From the NCBI GenBank assembly GCA_963766005.1, contig CAVXYG010000018.1:90079-154078 (forward strand): a DNA stretch of 64,000 nucleotides, written 5' to 3'. This stretch comes from CAVXYG01 sp963766005. Lineage in GTDB: Bacteria; Actinomycetota; Actinomycetes; S36-B12; GCA-2699445. Positions within the stretch are counted from its first letter, which is position 1. The number at the start of each line of letters is the position of its first letter. Below are positions 28,503 through 37,531 of the stretch, one piece after another. The notes beneath the pieces were generated by a model. The model was not told the DNA's origin. It saw only the letters and a program-made list of their open reading frames with translations, and did no database searches. Made by a program: the position numbers and the translations under genes.

Positions 28503-31256
28503 TCACATCCGGTGCACGCCCCGCCGGCGCCACACCAGTTTCTCCACCTCGACCGCGGCGAACTTCGCCACGCCGAGCGCCAGGATCACCGCCCAGGTGA
28601 CCGGGCCCAGGGGGGCGGTGTCGAAGATGTTCTGCAGGAAGGGCAGGTAGGTCAGCGCCAGCTGCAGCACCACCAGGATCCCGATCACGATCCACACCAC
28701 GCGGTTGCCGGTCAACGTGTCCCTGGTCAGGGCGGAGGCGGTGAAGCGCCGCGCGTTGAACAAGTAGAAGATCTCGCCGCAGACCAGAGCATTGACCGCG
28801 GCGGTGCGGGCGACGTCCTCCGCGCTCCCGCGGGACAGTTCGAACTCGAAGGCCAGCAGGGTGATGGCCGCCATGAGCGCGCTGACGTAGAACAGCCGCA
28901 GCACCAGCGGCCTGGTCATCAGCGCCTGTCGCGGCGGTTGCGGCGGCCGCTGCATGACGCCGGGCTCGGCGGGTTCGAACGCCAGAGCCAGCGCCAGGGT
29001 CACCGCGCTGACCATGTTGATCCACAGGATCTGCGCGACGGTGATCGGCATCGTGATCCCGACCAGCAGCGTGAACAGGATCACCGCCGCCTGCCCGCCG
29101 TTGGTCGGGATCATGAAGACCAGCGACTTCTTGATGTTGTCGTAGACGACCCGGCCCCGCTCCACCGCGCGCTCGATCGTGGCGAAATTGTCGTCGGTCA
29201 GCACCAGATCGGCCGCCTCGCGGGCCGCGTCGGTGCCGCGCAGCCCCATGGCCACACCGATGTCGGCGGCCTTCAGCGCCGGGGCATCGTTGGCCCCGTC
29301 CCCGGTCATCGCCACATAGTTGCCGTTGGCCTGCAGCGCCGCGATGAGGCGCATCTTGTGCTCGGGGCTCGCCCGCGCGATCACGTCGGACTCCGCGGCA
29401 GCCTGCTGCAGCTCGGCGTCGTCCATCGCCTCGATGCTCGACCCTGTCAGCGGCCGATCGGAGCGCAGTCCCAGCTCGGCACCGATGGCGGCAGCGGTGG
29501 CGGCGTGATCGCCGGTAATCATCTTCACCTCGATACCGGCCGCCCGGCACTGCGCGACCGCAGCCACGGCCTCGGGCCGCGGCGGGTCCTGGAGCCCGAC
29601 CATGCCCAGCAGCACGAAGTCCTGCGGCAGCGCTTCCACAGTCAGTCGTTCGGTGGCCTGCGAGACCTGCGCCCGCGCCACCGCCAGCACGCGCTCGCCG
29701 TTGGCCGCGGCTGCCGCCACGCGGCCGAGCCAGGCATCGGCGTCAGCGTCCGAGCAGAATCCGAGCACCCGCTCCGGGGCCCCCTTGAGCACGATGAAGG
29801 CGTTGCCGTGGTGGTCGTGGTGCAGCGTTGCCATGTACTGCTGGTGGGACTCGAACGGAATCACGTCGAGGCGCGGCATCCGTTCCAGCGTGGTGTGACG
29901 GTCCAGGCCCGCCTTCCTGGCCAGCGTCACCAGCGCGCCCTCGGTCGGATCCCCGACAACGACCCAGTCCTTCCGTTTGAGGTCCTCGGGCCGGCCACGA
30001 GCGTGGTTGCCGCCGAGATGCCCGCGATGCTTCGCCTTGCGCAGTTTCAGGTGCGCGTCATTGCACAGCAGTCCGGCCACGGCCAGCGCCTCGATGTCCG
30101 CACGGTCCTCGGCCTCGACCACGTGGTCGCCGACCCGGAACCCGCCGACGGGCGCGTACCCGGCCCCGGTGACCTGGACATCGCCGTCGGGGAGCATCAG
30201 CCGTACGGCCGTCATCTCGTTGCGCGTCAGGGTACCGGTCTTATCCGAGCAGATCACCGTCACCGAACCGAGGGTCTCCACCGCGGGCAGGCGGCGGACG
30301 ATCGCGCGGTTGGAGGCCATGGCGCGGGTGCCGATCGCCAGGACGATCGTGATGACGGCGGGCATGCCTTCCGGGATCGCCGCGACGGCGAACCCCACCA
30401 TGGCGAGGAACGCATCGCCGGCGTCCATCCCGCGCAGGGTGGTCACGAAAGCGAAAGCCAGGGCGCCAAGCAGGAGGATCACCCACGTGATCTGCTTGGC
30501 GAATTGCTCCAGGCGCTTGGTCAGCGGCGTGCTCACGTCGGGCGCCGCTCCCACGAGCGCCCCGATCCTGCCCAGCTCGGTCGCCAGACCGGTGGCCACG
30601 ACGGTGCCGCGGCACTGCCCGTAGACCACCAGCGTGCCGGAGTAGGCCATGCAGCGCCGATCACCGACCCCAGCGTCCTCGGCAACCGGCTCCACCGACT
30701 TGTCGACCGGCAGCGACTCACCGGTGAGCGCCGACTCCTCGGTGCGGGCGTTGTGCTCGCGGATCAGCCGAATATCGGCGGGCACCCGGTCCCCGGACTC
30801 CAGCAGCACGATGTCGCCGGGGACGACTTCGGCTGCGTCGATGGTGTGCCGCTCGCCGTCGCGCAGCACTGTGGCCCGCGCCGCCAGCATCGCCCGGACG
30901 GCGGCAATGGCCTCCTCCGCCTTGCCCTCCTGGACGAATCCGATGATCGCGTTGATGACGACGACACCGAAGATCACCGCGGAGTCGATGTAGTCGCCCA
31001 GCAGCAGGGTGACGGCCCCCGCGACGATGAGGACGATGATGAGCGGGTTGTTGACCTGGCCCCAGGCCCGTGCAATGAGGCTGCGCCGCGGTGCGTCGGG
31101 GACCTCGTTGCGGCCGTACTCCTCCAACCGGCGGGTTGCCTCGGTCGAAGTGAGCCCGGTCGCCGCATTGGTCCCGAAGTCGTCGGCCACCAGCTGAGCA
31201 GGAAGCGCGTGCCAGGCGGCGTCGCCCGACCCGGGGGCACGGATCACCGGCGGCAT
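28503..31256 (-). CDS. P-type cation-transporting ATPase (P2, CtpF/PMR1-like)
   Basis: 917 aa from ATG 31256, chosen because the family's N-terminal helix (WHALPAQLVADDFGT ... TEATRRLEEYGRNEV) follows within 20 residues; the frame stays open further upstream without family likeness. Order: actuator domain with TEESALTGES, M4 with AAIPEGMPAVITIVLAIGTR, phosphorylation site CSDKTGTLT (Asp about residue 340), nucleotide-binding KGAPERVL, hinge GDGANDAPALKAADIGVAMG, and the C-terminal six-helix cation_ATPase_C region with an extra transmembrane end. P2-type pumps move Ca2+, Mg2+, Mn2+ or Na+/K+; PEGM in M4 and the cation-site residues N and D (LWINMVSAVTLALALAFEP) fit a Ca2+/Mn2+-like pump but do not settle the ion. 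Intact frame. Confidence 0.9.
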   Translation of the reverse strand: MPPVIRAPGSGDAAWHALPAQLVADDFGTNAATGLTSTEATRRLEEYGRNEVPDAPRRSLIARAWGQVNNPLIIVLIVAGAVTLLLGDYIDSAVIFGVVVINAIIGFVQEGKAEEAIAAVRAMLAARATVLRDGERHTIDAAEVVPGDIVLLESGDRVPADIRLIREHNARTEESALTGESLPVDKSVEPVAEDAGVGDRRCMAYSGTLVVYGQCRGTVVATGLATELGRIGALVGAAPDVSTPLTKRLEQFAKQITWVILLLGALAFAFVTTLRGMDAGDAFLAMVGFAVAAIPEGMPAVITIVLAIGTRAMASNRAIVRRLPAVETLGSVTVICSDKTGTLTRNEMTAVRLMLPDGDVQVTGAGYAPVGGFRVGDHVVEAEDRADIEALAVAGLLCNDAHLKLRKAKHRGHLGGNHARGRPEDLKRKDWVVVGDPTEGALVTLARKAGLDRHTTLERMPRLDVIPFESHQQYMATLHHDHHGNAFIVLKGAPERVLGFCSDADADAWLGRVAAAAANGERVLAVARAQVSQATERLTVEALPQDFVLLGMVGLQDPPRPEAVAAVAQCRAAGIEVKMITGDHAATAAAIGAELGLRSDRPLTGSSIEAMDDAELQQAAAESDVIARASPEHKMRLIAALQANGNYVAMTGDGANDAPALKAADIGVAMGLRGTDAAREAADLVLTDDNFATIERAVERGRVVYDNIKKSLVFMIPTNGGQAAVILFTLLVGITMPITVAQILWINMVSAVTLALALAFEPAEPGVMQRPPQPPRQALMTRPLVLRLFYVSALMAAITLLAFEFELSRGSAEDVARTAAVNALVCGEIFYLFNARRFTASALTRDTLTGNRVVWIVIGILVVLQLALTYLPFLQNIFDTAPLGPVTWAVILALGVAKFAAVEVEKLVWRRRGVHRM

Positions 31257-31435
31257 GGCAGGCAGCCCCAACGGTGCGGCTGCCCGGTAGTGGCCAATCC
31301 AGGCATCGGCGACCTCCCGGGCACTGTCTGCTTCGACGGTACTGACAGGTTGGCCACGCACGCCAGGGACGACCGTCCTTCGTCGGTCTGACGCCGGTTG
31401 GACCGACGGCCGCAGCGCGAGCCCGGCGCGGTCCG

Positions 31436-32390
31436 TCAGGACAGCAATCTGCCGATGGCCGCCACCACTGCCGCCGGAAACGCAGCCACATCGGCGGCGG
31501 CCCAGCGTCGGATCCGCAGCCCAGCGGCCTGGAGGTCGTCCTGGCGCAGCTTCTCCCGGTACACCACCGCCATGTCGGTGTATTTCACCCGGCCGTCGAC
31601 CTCCACGCCCAGCCCGATCTCCGGCCAGGACAGATCGACGTAGTAGCGGCGCCCGCTGGCACCGGTGAACCGCGCGTTCGCCAGCGGTGGAGGCAACCCT
31701 GCCTCGAGGAGGTGGCCTCGGAGAGCGGACTCGGGAGCCGAATCGGCCGCAGGGTCGGCCCATCGCAGCGCCGAGCGCGCCCGGGCGGTCGCCGGACAGG
31801 GAAACGCATCGAGCGCCACCGCGAGACGCTCCCTGACGGCATCCCGCAGGCGCGGCGAGGCGAGGCGTTGGCGGTCGGCCGTGCCGGCGAGGCGGCGTGC
31901 GACGTCGTCGACGACGACGAGGGCGTGCGGAGCTGGCAGTTGCCCGGCCGTATCGCAGGCCGTGGCAACAAGATCGGTCACCGCCATCCCGTCAAGCACG
32001 GACCACGGCCGGCCGGCCAGCGAAAGGCCGACCATCCCCGGGCCCTTGACGCGCCGATCAGAAGCGAGGCAGACCGGCTGACCTGACCAATCGCCGGCAC
32101 GGATCGGGACACCGCAGGCCCCACAGGGCGGCCCCGGAGACGCCCGCCGCCACCGACCCCTCGCGGCTCAACTGCGCCGCTCGGACCCGGCGTAGGTACT
32201 GCTCGCGGGAGTCCATGCCGGGCTCGGGCACGTAGTACTTGCCGCCACCGAGCGATACGACGGCGCCAGCGGCAGCGGCCAGACGCAGCCGGCGGGGCGT
32301 CAGCCCGGCCGATCCCGCCTCGGAGACGGTGAAGACAGCCGAGCCGAAGCACTGGGCCAGGGCTCGCGCGGTTTCGCCTCGCTTCGGCAT
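31436..32390 (-). CDS. AbiEi-antitoxin-like / DUF559 domain protein, one frame break
   Basis: Start ATG 32390 (MPKRGETARALAQCFG). Residues ~15-65 resemble the winged-helix N-terminal domain of AbiEi-type antitoxins (VFTVSEAGSAGLTPRRLRLAAAAGAVVSLGGGKYYV). The frame breaks between about 32065 and 32130; the neighbouring frame picks up with VCLASDRRVKGPGMVGLS and VLDGMAVTDLVATACDT, then a C-terminal DUF559-type (Vsr/restriction-like) fold with GLPPPLANARF, YYVDLSWPEIGLGVEVDG and YREKLRQDDLQAAGLRIRRW. This two-domain layout is common in actinobacteria, usually as a solitary gene without a toxin partner, and no AbiEii-like toxin is seen here. The D...ExDG residues of the DUF559 core are present. 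Function unknown. Confidence 0.65.
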
Positions 32391-32476
32391 GCCCCGAGTG
32401 TGGTGCCGTCCGACCTCTCGTCGGCCGCCATCCCCGGCCAGCGGTGCAGGGTGATCAGCATGTGGATCGAACAAGT

Positions 32477-32533
32477 GTCCCGAAACCTACGCTAAGCAAG
32501 ATCAACAAGGCCTCTGTAGGTAGGTTTCGGGAC
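32477..32533. repeat. 14-bp perfect inverted repeat
   Basis: gtcccgaaacctac at 32477-32490 and its exact complement gtaggtttcgggac at 32520-32533 enclose 29 nt of lower GC. The element sits between the AbiEi-like gene start and the fba terminator. It may be an operator, an end of a vanished small mobile element, or a second transcript-end hairpin. Confidence 0.7.
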
Positions 32534-32537
32534 GCGA

Positions 32538-32567
32538 AAGGGCCGGTCGTCGCAGCGACCGGCCCTT
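32538..32567 (-). terminator. Terminator of fba
   Basis: A perfect 12-bp stem (aagggccggtcg / cgaccggccctt) with a 6-nt loop starts 15 nt after the fba stop at 32582. On the minus strand the stem ends in TTTCGCG, giving a short T run. Confidence 0.8.
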
Positions 32568-32581
32568 GCGCAGTGGCTGGC

Positions 32582-33604
32582 TCAGCTCATCTTCGTGCCG
32601 GCGGAGCGCAGGTCCTCGCACGCGGTCACGACGCGTGCGGCCATGCCCGCCTCGGCGCTCTTGCCGTAGGAACGCGGGTCGTAGACCTTCTTGTTGCCGA
32701 CCTCGCCGTCGACCTTCAGGACGCCGTCGAAGTTCTTGAACATGTGGCCGACGATGGGGCGCGTGAACGCGTACTGCGTGTCGGTGTCGACGTTCATCTT
32801 CACCACGCCGTAGTCGAGTGCCTCGCGGATCTCGCTGAGCAGCGAGCCGGAGCCGCCGTGGAACACGAAGTCGAACGGCCGATCGACGCCGTACTTCTCG
32901 CCGACAGCCTTCTGGATGTCGTCGAGGATCTTCGGCGTCAGCACCACGTTGCCGGGCTTGTACACGCCGTGGACGTTGCCGAACGTCGCAGCTACCAGGT
33001 ACCTCCCGCGCTCGCCGAGACCCAGCTTGGCGGCGGTGGCCAAGCCATCCTCGGGCGTGGAGAACAGGTTGGCGCCCTGCTTCGCCTCGACCCCGTCCTC
33101 CTCGCCCCCGACGACGCCGATCTCGATCTCGAGGATGATGTTGGCGCGGTGGCACCGGTCCAGGTAGTCCTCAGCGATGTCGAGGTTCTCTGACAGCGGC
33201 ACGGCCGACCCGTCCCACATGTGCGAGGTGAACAGCGGATCCTCCCCCCGCGCCACCCGCTCCAGCGAGATGTCGATCAACGGGGCGATGTAGGTGTCCA
33301 GCTTGTCCTTCGGGCAGTGGTCGGTGTGCAGCCCGATGTTGACCGGGTAGTGCTCGGCGATGGAGCGGATGTACTCCGCCATCGCCGTGGCACCGGCGAC
33401 CATGTTCTTCACGTACTGGCCGGAGGCAAACTCGGCGCCGCCGGTGGACAACTGCAGGATTCCGTCGCTCTCAGCCTCCGCGAACCCGCGCAGAGCGGCG
33501 GCTGCTGTCTGGGAGGAGGTCACGTTGATCGCCGGATAGGCGAACTTCCCGGCCTTCGCGCGGTCGTACATCTCGGCATAGACCTCGGGGCTTGCAACTG
33601 GCAT
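32582..33604 (-). CDS. fbaA: Class II fructose-bisphosphate aldolase
   Basis: 340 aa, ATG 33604 with GAGGAG about 9 nt before. Zinc-dependent cleavage of fructose 1,6-bisphosphate to DHAP and glyceraldehyde 3-phosphate in glycolysis/gluconeogenesis. Class IIA features: GLHTDHCPKDK (first zinc His, catalytic Asp), TSHMWDGSAVPLSENL, EIGVVGGEEDGVE (class IIA insertion), FGNVHGVYKPGNV (zinc His) and FVFHGGSGS followed by VVKMNVDTDTQYAF (substrate phosphate and Na+ site). Size is typical. A clear terminator follows; the TetR gene is divergent upstream. Intact. Confidence 0.96.
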   Translation of the reverse strand: MPVASPEVYAEMYDRAKAGKFAYPAINVTSSQTAAAALRGFAEAESDGILQLSTGGAEFASGQYVKNMVAGATAMAEYIRSIAEHYPVNIGLHTDHCPKDKLDTYIAPLIDISLERVARGEDPLFTSHMWDGSAVPLSENLDIAEDYLDRCHRANIILEIEIGVVGGEEDGVEAKQGANLFSTPEDGLATAAKLGLGERGRYLVAATFGNVHGVYKPGNVVLTPKILDDIQKAVGEKYGVDRPFDFVFHGGSGSLLSEIREALDYGVVKMNVDTDTQYAFTRPIVGHMFKNFDGVLKVDGEVGNKKVYDPRSYGKSAEAGMAARVVTACEDLRSAGTKMS

Positions 33605-33728
33605 CTGCGTCGTCTCCTCGCCGTTTGGGACGTCAAGACCGGCCGAACGGCCGGGACGAAATCATCCTTGCAGAGACTCAACCAGGTTGCGAGACGATGC
33701 GCGAGTCCACGACGAGGCGGACGGCTGA

Positions 33729-33751
33729 TAGTTTGGGCATATGCCCAAACT
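33729..33751 (+). promoter_or_regulatory. TANNNT box and 22-bp perfect palindrome over the tetR-family start codon
   Basis: The palindrome at 33730-33751 has half-sites AGTTTGGGCAT and ATGCCCAAACT; the right half begins with the ATG start at 33741. A TAGTTT -10 box (33729-33734) overlaps the left half, 6 nt before the ATG. A repressor bound here would cover the -10 box, transcription start and start codon at once, the expected design for autorepression by the TetR-family protein it precedes, and for control of the following ABC exporter. Confidence 0.75.
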
Positions 33752-34361
33752 CCCGATCGACCAGCAGTCTGCGCAACGCACGCGCGACCGCCTGATCCGG
33801 GCCGCGCAAGAGGTGATGGCCGAGTCGGGGTGGGGCGCGGTGACGACTCGGCGGGTGGCATCCGCGGCCGGGGTCAACCAGGCGCTGATCCACTACCACT
33901 TCCGCAGCGTCGCCGACCTGCGCCGCGGCGCTGTGACCGCGGTCCTGGACGAGATCGCGGACCAGGTCGCGGCGTCCCTGCCGCGCGGCGAACTCACCGA
34001 CGACGGGCTGCATGCCCTGCTGCGCCTGTTGCACGAACTGCAACGGTCGGATCCCACCTCGGCCCTGGTGGCCATGGAAGGCAGCGTGGCCTGCCTGCGG
34101 GACGAGGGGCTGCGGACCACGGTCAGTGCGATGATCACCGCCTTCCGAGACGAGATCGCGGGATGGCTGATCGCCCAGGGCCACGAGCCGCCCCAGGCGC
34201 GGCGCCGAGCCACGGCCATCGCCGCGGCCTTGGACGGCATCTGCCTGCATCACCTCATCGACCCGACGATCGATCCAGACGAGGCCATCGAGCCGTTGCT
34301 CGACCTCGCACGCCCGCCGGTGACCACCGGCGGCGCGCCCAGCACCCAGGAGGCATCGTGA
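33741..34361 (+). CDS. TetR/AcrR-family transcriptional regulator
   Basis: 206 aa, ATG 33741 inside a perfect palindrome. The N-terminal HTH is standard (RTRDRLIRAAQEVMAESGW then TTRRVASAAGVNQALIHYHF, residues ~12-50); the C-terminal ligand domain is all-helical and unassigned. Its stop overlaps the GTG of the ABC ATPase gene (GTGA), so regulator, ATPase and permease form one translationally coupled unit. Most likely it represses its own operon through the start-codon palindrome and is released by a small molecule exported by the transporter. The ligand is unknown. Confidence 0.9.
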   Translation: MPKLPIDQQSAQRTRDRLIRAAQEVMAESGWGAVTTRRVASAAGVNQALIHYHFRSVADLRRGAVTAVLDEIADQVAASLPRGELTDDGLHALLRLLHELQRSDPTSALVAMEGSVACLRDEGLRTTVSAMITAFRDEIAGWLIAQGHEPPQARRRATAIAAALDGICLHHLIDPTIDPDEAIEPLLDLARPPVTTGGAPSTQEAS

Positions 34362-35107
34362 CCCCGGCGACCGACCAGACCCAGGCCCCAGAACCCGTCG
34401 CGCGCCTCGCCGGAGTGACGAAGACCTACGGTGAGGGGGAGGCCGAGGTCCGCGCCCTGCGGGGTGTCGACCTCGTGCTGCTCCCGGGCGAAGTCGTCGT
34501 CGTGCTCGGGCCGTCGGGCTCGGGGAAGACCACGTTGCTGAACATCGTCGGCGGCATCGAGCCGGCCACGACCGGGGAGACCTGGATAGCGGGGCAGTCG
34601 CTGGCCGGGCTGGATCAGGAGGAGCTGGCGACGATCCGTCGCAACAACGTGGCGTTCATCTTCCAGTTCTTCAACTTGATCCAGACGCTGACCGCCGCCG
34701 AGAACGTCCGGGTGATCGCGGAGCTGACCGAGCGCGCCACCGGGGCCGACCTGGACCGAGCGGTCCAGGAGGCCCTGGCCGCGGTGGGGCTGACCGACCG
34801 CGCCGACCATTTCCCCGGGCAGATCTCCGGCGGTCAGCAGCAGCGCGTCGCCATCGCGCGGGCTCTGGTCACCCGGCCCCGGCTCATGCTGTGCGACGAA
34901 CCGACCGGAGCGCTGGACCTCGAGACCGGCCGGCAGGTGCTGTCGCTGCTGCAGCGAACCGCCCGCGGGGACGGCCGTTGCGTCGTCATCGTGACGCACA
35001 ACGCGGGCATCGCGACGATGGCCGACCGCGTCGTGCGCGTCCACGACGGCCAGATCGCCGAACTCACCGAGCAGCGGGCCGGGGCGGCCGAGGAGGTGAC
35101 CTGGTGA
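34358..35107 (+). CDS. ABC transporter ATP-binding protein (MacB/LolD type)
   Basis: 249 aa, GTG 34358. Walker A GPSGSGKTTLLN (residues ~48-58), Q-loop FQFFNLIQTLTAAEN, signature ISGGQQQRVAIARAL, Walker B LMLCDEPTGALDL, H-loop VVIVTHN. The LDLETG after Walker B and FNLIQTL after the Q-loop are typical for ATPases paired with FtsX/MacB-type permeases. Overlaps the regulator by 4 bp and the permease by 1 bp (TGATG). Energises export or envelope-lipid handling together with the next gene. Confidence 0.93.
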   Translation: MTPATDQTQAPEPVARLAGVTKTYGEGEAEVRALRGVDLVLLPGEVVVVLGPSGSGKTTLLNIVGGIEPATTGETWIAGQSLAGLDQEELATIRRNNVAFIFQFFNLIQTLTAAENVRVIAELTERATGADLDRAVQEALAAVGLTDRADHFPGQISGGQQQRVAIARALVTRPRLMLCDEPTGALDLETGRQVLSLLQRTARGDGRCVVIVTHNAGIATMADRVVRVHDGQIAELTEQRAGAAEEVTW

Positions 35108-37494
35108 TGGCCGCCCATCCGACCTTGCGGCGCAAGCTGCGGCGGGACATCCGTCGAACCGCTGCGCTGTTCACCGCCCTGGCCGTCACGGTCATGCTCG
35201 GCATCGCGCTGTACGCGGCAGCCGACAACTCCTACCGCAACCTGCAGAACTCCTACGACAACGCGTTCGCCCAGGAGGGCTTCCCGGATCTGTTCGTCAC
35301 CGGGGGCGACATCGCCGGGTTCTCAGCGGAGGCCGAGGACCGCAACGACGTGGCCGCGGTCCGCACGCGCGTGCAGGCCGACCTCCCGATGACCGTCCCG
35401 GACGGATCCGGCGCCACCGACCAGTTGCTCGGCCGCGTCGTCGGCTACCCGGAGACCGGGACCCCGCCGGTCGCCGCCGTGACGTCGCTGAGCGGCGCCG
35501 CCAACCCCTCGCCGGGATCCGTGCTGGTCGAGAAGCACATGGCTGGCGACTTCGACCTCGCCGTGGGCGACACGATCACGCTGGCCACAGCGGTGGGGCA
35601 GGTCGACGTCGAGGTGGCAGGCACCGTGAGCAGCGCGGAGTACCTGTGGCCGGCCAGGAGCCGCCAGGACATGTTCCTGCCGCCCAAGGCGTTCGGGGTG
35701 GTGTTCGCCGCCGAGGAGGAGGCACGCGCCTGGACCGGCGCCCCGGACACACAGTCCCTGGTACTGCTCACCGACGAGGCCCGCGGCACAACCGCGCCGC
35801 TGGCCGACTTGCGGGCCGATGCGGTGGCGTCGGGCGCTGCGGAAGTGCTGGACCGCGAGCAGCAGCCGTCGAACTCCCTGCTGCAGGAGGACATCTCGGG
35901 GTTCGAGCAGATGGCGGTGGCGTTCCCGGCGCTGTTCCTCTCCGCGGCAGGCCTGGCGCTGTACGTGCTCCTCACCCGGCGCGTCACCGAGGAGCGCCAG
36001 ATCATCGGGACCCTGCGGGCGCAGGGCATGCGGTCGCGAACGCTGGCCTGGCACTACTTGTCCTACGGCTTGGCGGCCGGCGCGGTGGGGGCGGCGCTCG
36101 GACTGCCGCTGGGCATGCTCATGGCCGGCGCGATGTCGCAGCTGTACGTCGATGTCATCGGACTGCCGGAGCAGTTGCAGGTGTTCGGCGGCTTCCGCGT
36201 GGCAACGGTGGCCGTGGGACTGGCGTTCGCGCTGCTGGCCACGGCCCTGGCGGCCTTGGCCCCCGCCGTGCGGGCGGCGCGGATCGCACCGGCGGAAGCG
36301 ATGCGCGGGGAGGTGCCGCACCGATCAGGCGGGCGGAGCTGGGCCGAGCGTGTCGTCCCCGGGCTGAGTCGGTCCCCGGCGCGCTGGCGGATGATCGTCC
36401 GCGGGATCGGCCGGAACACCAAGCGGACGGTCTTCACGGCCTCGGGCGTGGCGATGGCGCTCATCCTGGTCCTGGTCAGCGGCGGGATGCTCGACACGAT
36501 GAACAGCCTCATCCGGGTCCAGTTCGACGAGGTGTCCCTGGCGGACGCGCAGATCGACTACCAGGAGCCGGTCGGCCCGCAGCAGGTCGACGACGTCGGC
36601 GCGGTGAGCGGGATCGATGCCGTCGAGTCGGTCATCGTCCAGCCGGTGTCGGTGCGGTTCCAGGGATCGGTCTACTCCACGACGCTGACCGCCTTCGATG
36701 CCGGGACTGCCATGCACGGCTTCCGGGACAGCAACGGCGAGGCGCTGGAACTGCCGGACAACGGCGTCCTGATCGATGAGGCGATCACGGCGCAGATCCC
36801 GGAGCTGGCGGCGGGCGACGATGTGGCCCTGGCCTTCCCCGGCCTCGGCACCGAGGTCACCGCCACCGTCACGGCGTTCAGCTACCAGCCGCTCGGGACC
36901 TTCGTCTACGCCAGCAAGTCCTGGGCGGCTGCCGCTGTGCCCGCCGCAGCACCGACGACGATCCTGGCCACGACCGACGGCGCCGCCGATGCCGATGGGG
37001 TGCGACGCGACGTCCTCGCGCTGCCCGGTGTGGTCTCCTTCGTCCAGACCTCCGCGCTGCAGGACCTGTACAACGAGTTCGCCGGCCTGTTCTACGTCTT
37101 CATCGCCGCGATGCTCGTCCTCGGGGGCGCCATGGCGTTCGCGATCATCTTCACCACGATGAGCGTCAACATCGTGGAGCGGCAGCGGGAGCTGGCGACC
37201 TTGCGCGCGGCCGGCGTGCGGCATCGGACGCTGGCGGCCCTGGTCGGCGGGGAGAACACCATCGTGGCTGCATTCGGCGTCGTCCCAGGTGTGATCTTGG
37301 GCGTGATCGCCGCCGACGTCATGCTCGGCACGTACTCCAGCGACCAGTTCACGCTGGACCTGTCGATCCGGGCCAGCACCCTGGCCGTGTCGGCCGCGGT
37401 CATCATGCTCGTCGCCGTGCTGTCCCAGTGGCCAGGCATCCGCGCCATCCGCCGGATGGATGTCGCCGCCGTCGTTCGGGAACGAGCCGCCTAG
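35107..37494 (+). CDS. FtsX/MacB-like ABC transporter permease
   Basis: 795 aa, ATG 35107 (GTG 35104 possible). Two FtsX domains: an N-terminal membrane segment (TAALFTALAVTVMLGIAL), a ~220-residue extracytoplasmic MacB-PCD-like domain, three membrane segments around residues 260-400 (LFLSAAGLALYVLLTRRVTEERQ, then EERQIIGTLRAQGMR, the coupling region), then a second set: single segment near residue 450, another extracytoplasmic domain, and three final segments (FVFIAAMLVLGGAMAFAII; ERQRELATLRAAGVR). This duplicated arrangement is usual in actinobacterial exporters of drugs, peptides or lipids. The substrate is unknown. No frame break. Confidence 0.9.
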   Translation: MAAHPTLRRKLRRDIRRTAALFTALAVTVMLGIALYAAADNSYRNLQNSYDNAFAQEGFPDLFVTGGDIAGFSAEAEDRNDVAAVRTRVQADLPMTVPDGSGATDQLLGRVVGYPETGTPPVAAVTSLSGAANPSPGSVLVEKHMAGDFDLAVGDTITLATAVGQVDVEVAGTVSSAEYLWPARSRQDMFLPPKAFGVVFAAEEEARAWTGAPDTQSLVLLTDEARGTTAPLADLRADAVASGAAEVLDREQQPSNSLLQEDISGFEQMAVAFPALFLSAAGLALYVLLTRRVTEERQIIGTLRAQGMRSRTLAWHYLSYGLAAGAVGAALGLPLGMLMAGAMSQLYVDVIGLPEQLQVFGGFRVATVAVGLAFALLATALAALAPAVRAARIAPAEAMRGEVPHRSGGRSWAERVVPGLSRSPARWRMIVRGIGRNTKRTVFTASGVAMALILVLVSGGMLDTMNSLIRVQFDEVSLADAQIDYQEPVGPQQVDDVGAVSGIDAVESVIVQPVSVRFQGSVYSTTLTAFDAGTAMHGFRDSNGEALELPDNGVLIDEAITAQIPELAAGDDVALAFPGLGTEVTATVTAFSYQPLGTFVYASKSWAAAAVPAAAPTTILATTDGAADADGVRRDVLALPGVVSFVQTSALQDLYNEFAGLFYVFIAAMLVLGGAMAFAIIFTTMSVNIVERQRELATLRAAGVRHRTLAALVGGENTIVAAFGVVPGVILGVIAADVMLGTYSSDQFTLDLSIRASTLAVSAAVIMLVAVLSQWPGIRAIRRMDVAAVVRERAA

Positions 37495-37519
37495 CAGCAG
37501 CGTTCCCGCCTCAGGGCGG

Positions 37520-37525
37520 TAGGTT
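37520..37525 (+). promoter_or_regulatory. Predicted -10 box (TAGGTT) of DUF368 gene
   Basis: TAGGTT stands 6 nt before ATG 37532 and 25 nt after the permease stop, so the DUF368 gene probably has its own leaderless transcript rather than being read only from the exporter operon. Confidence 0.45.
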
Positions 37526-37531
37526 GTGCCA

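Noticed and set aside
32477..32533. Reading the inverted repeat as the terminal repeats of an intact small IS or MITE
   Set aside because: The arms enclose only 29 nt and no flanking target duplication is seen, so only an operator, hairpin or relic remains possible.
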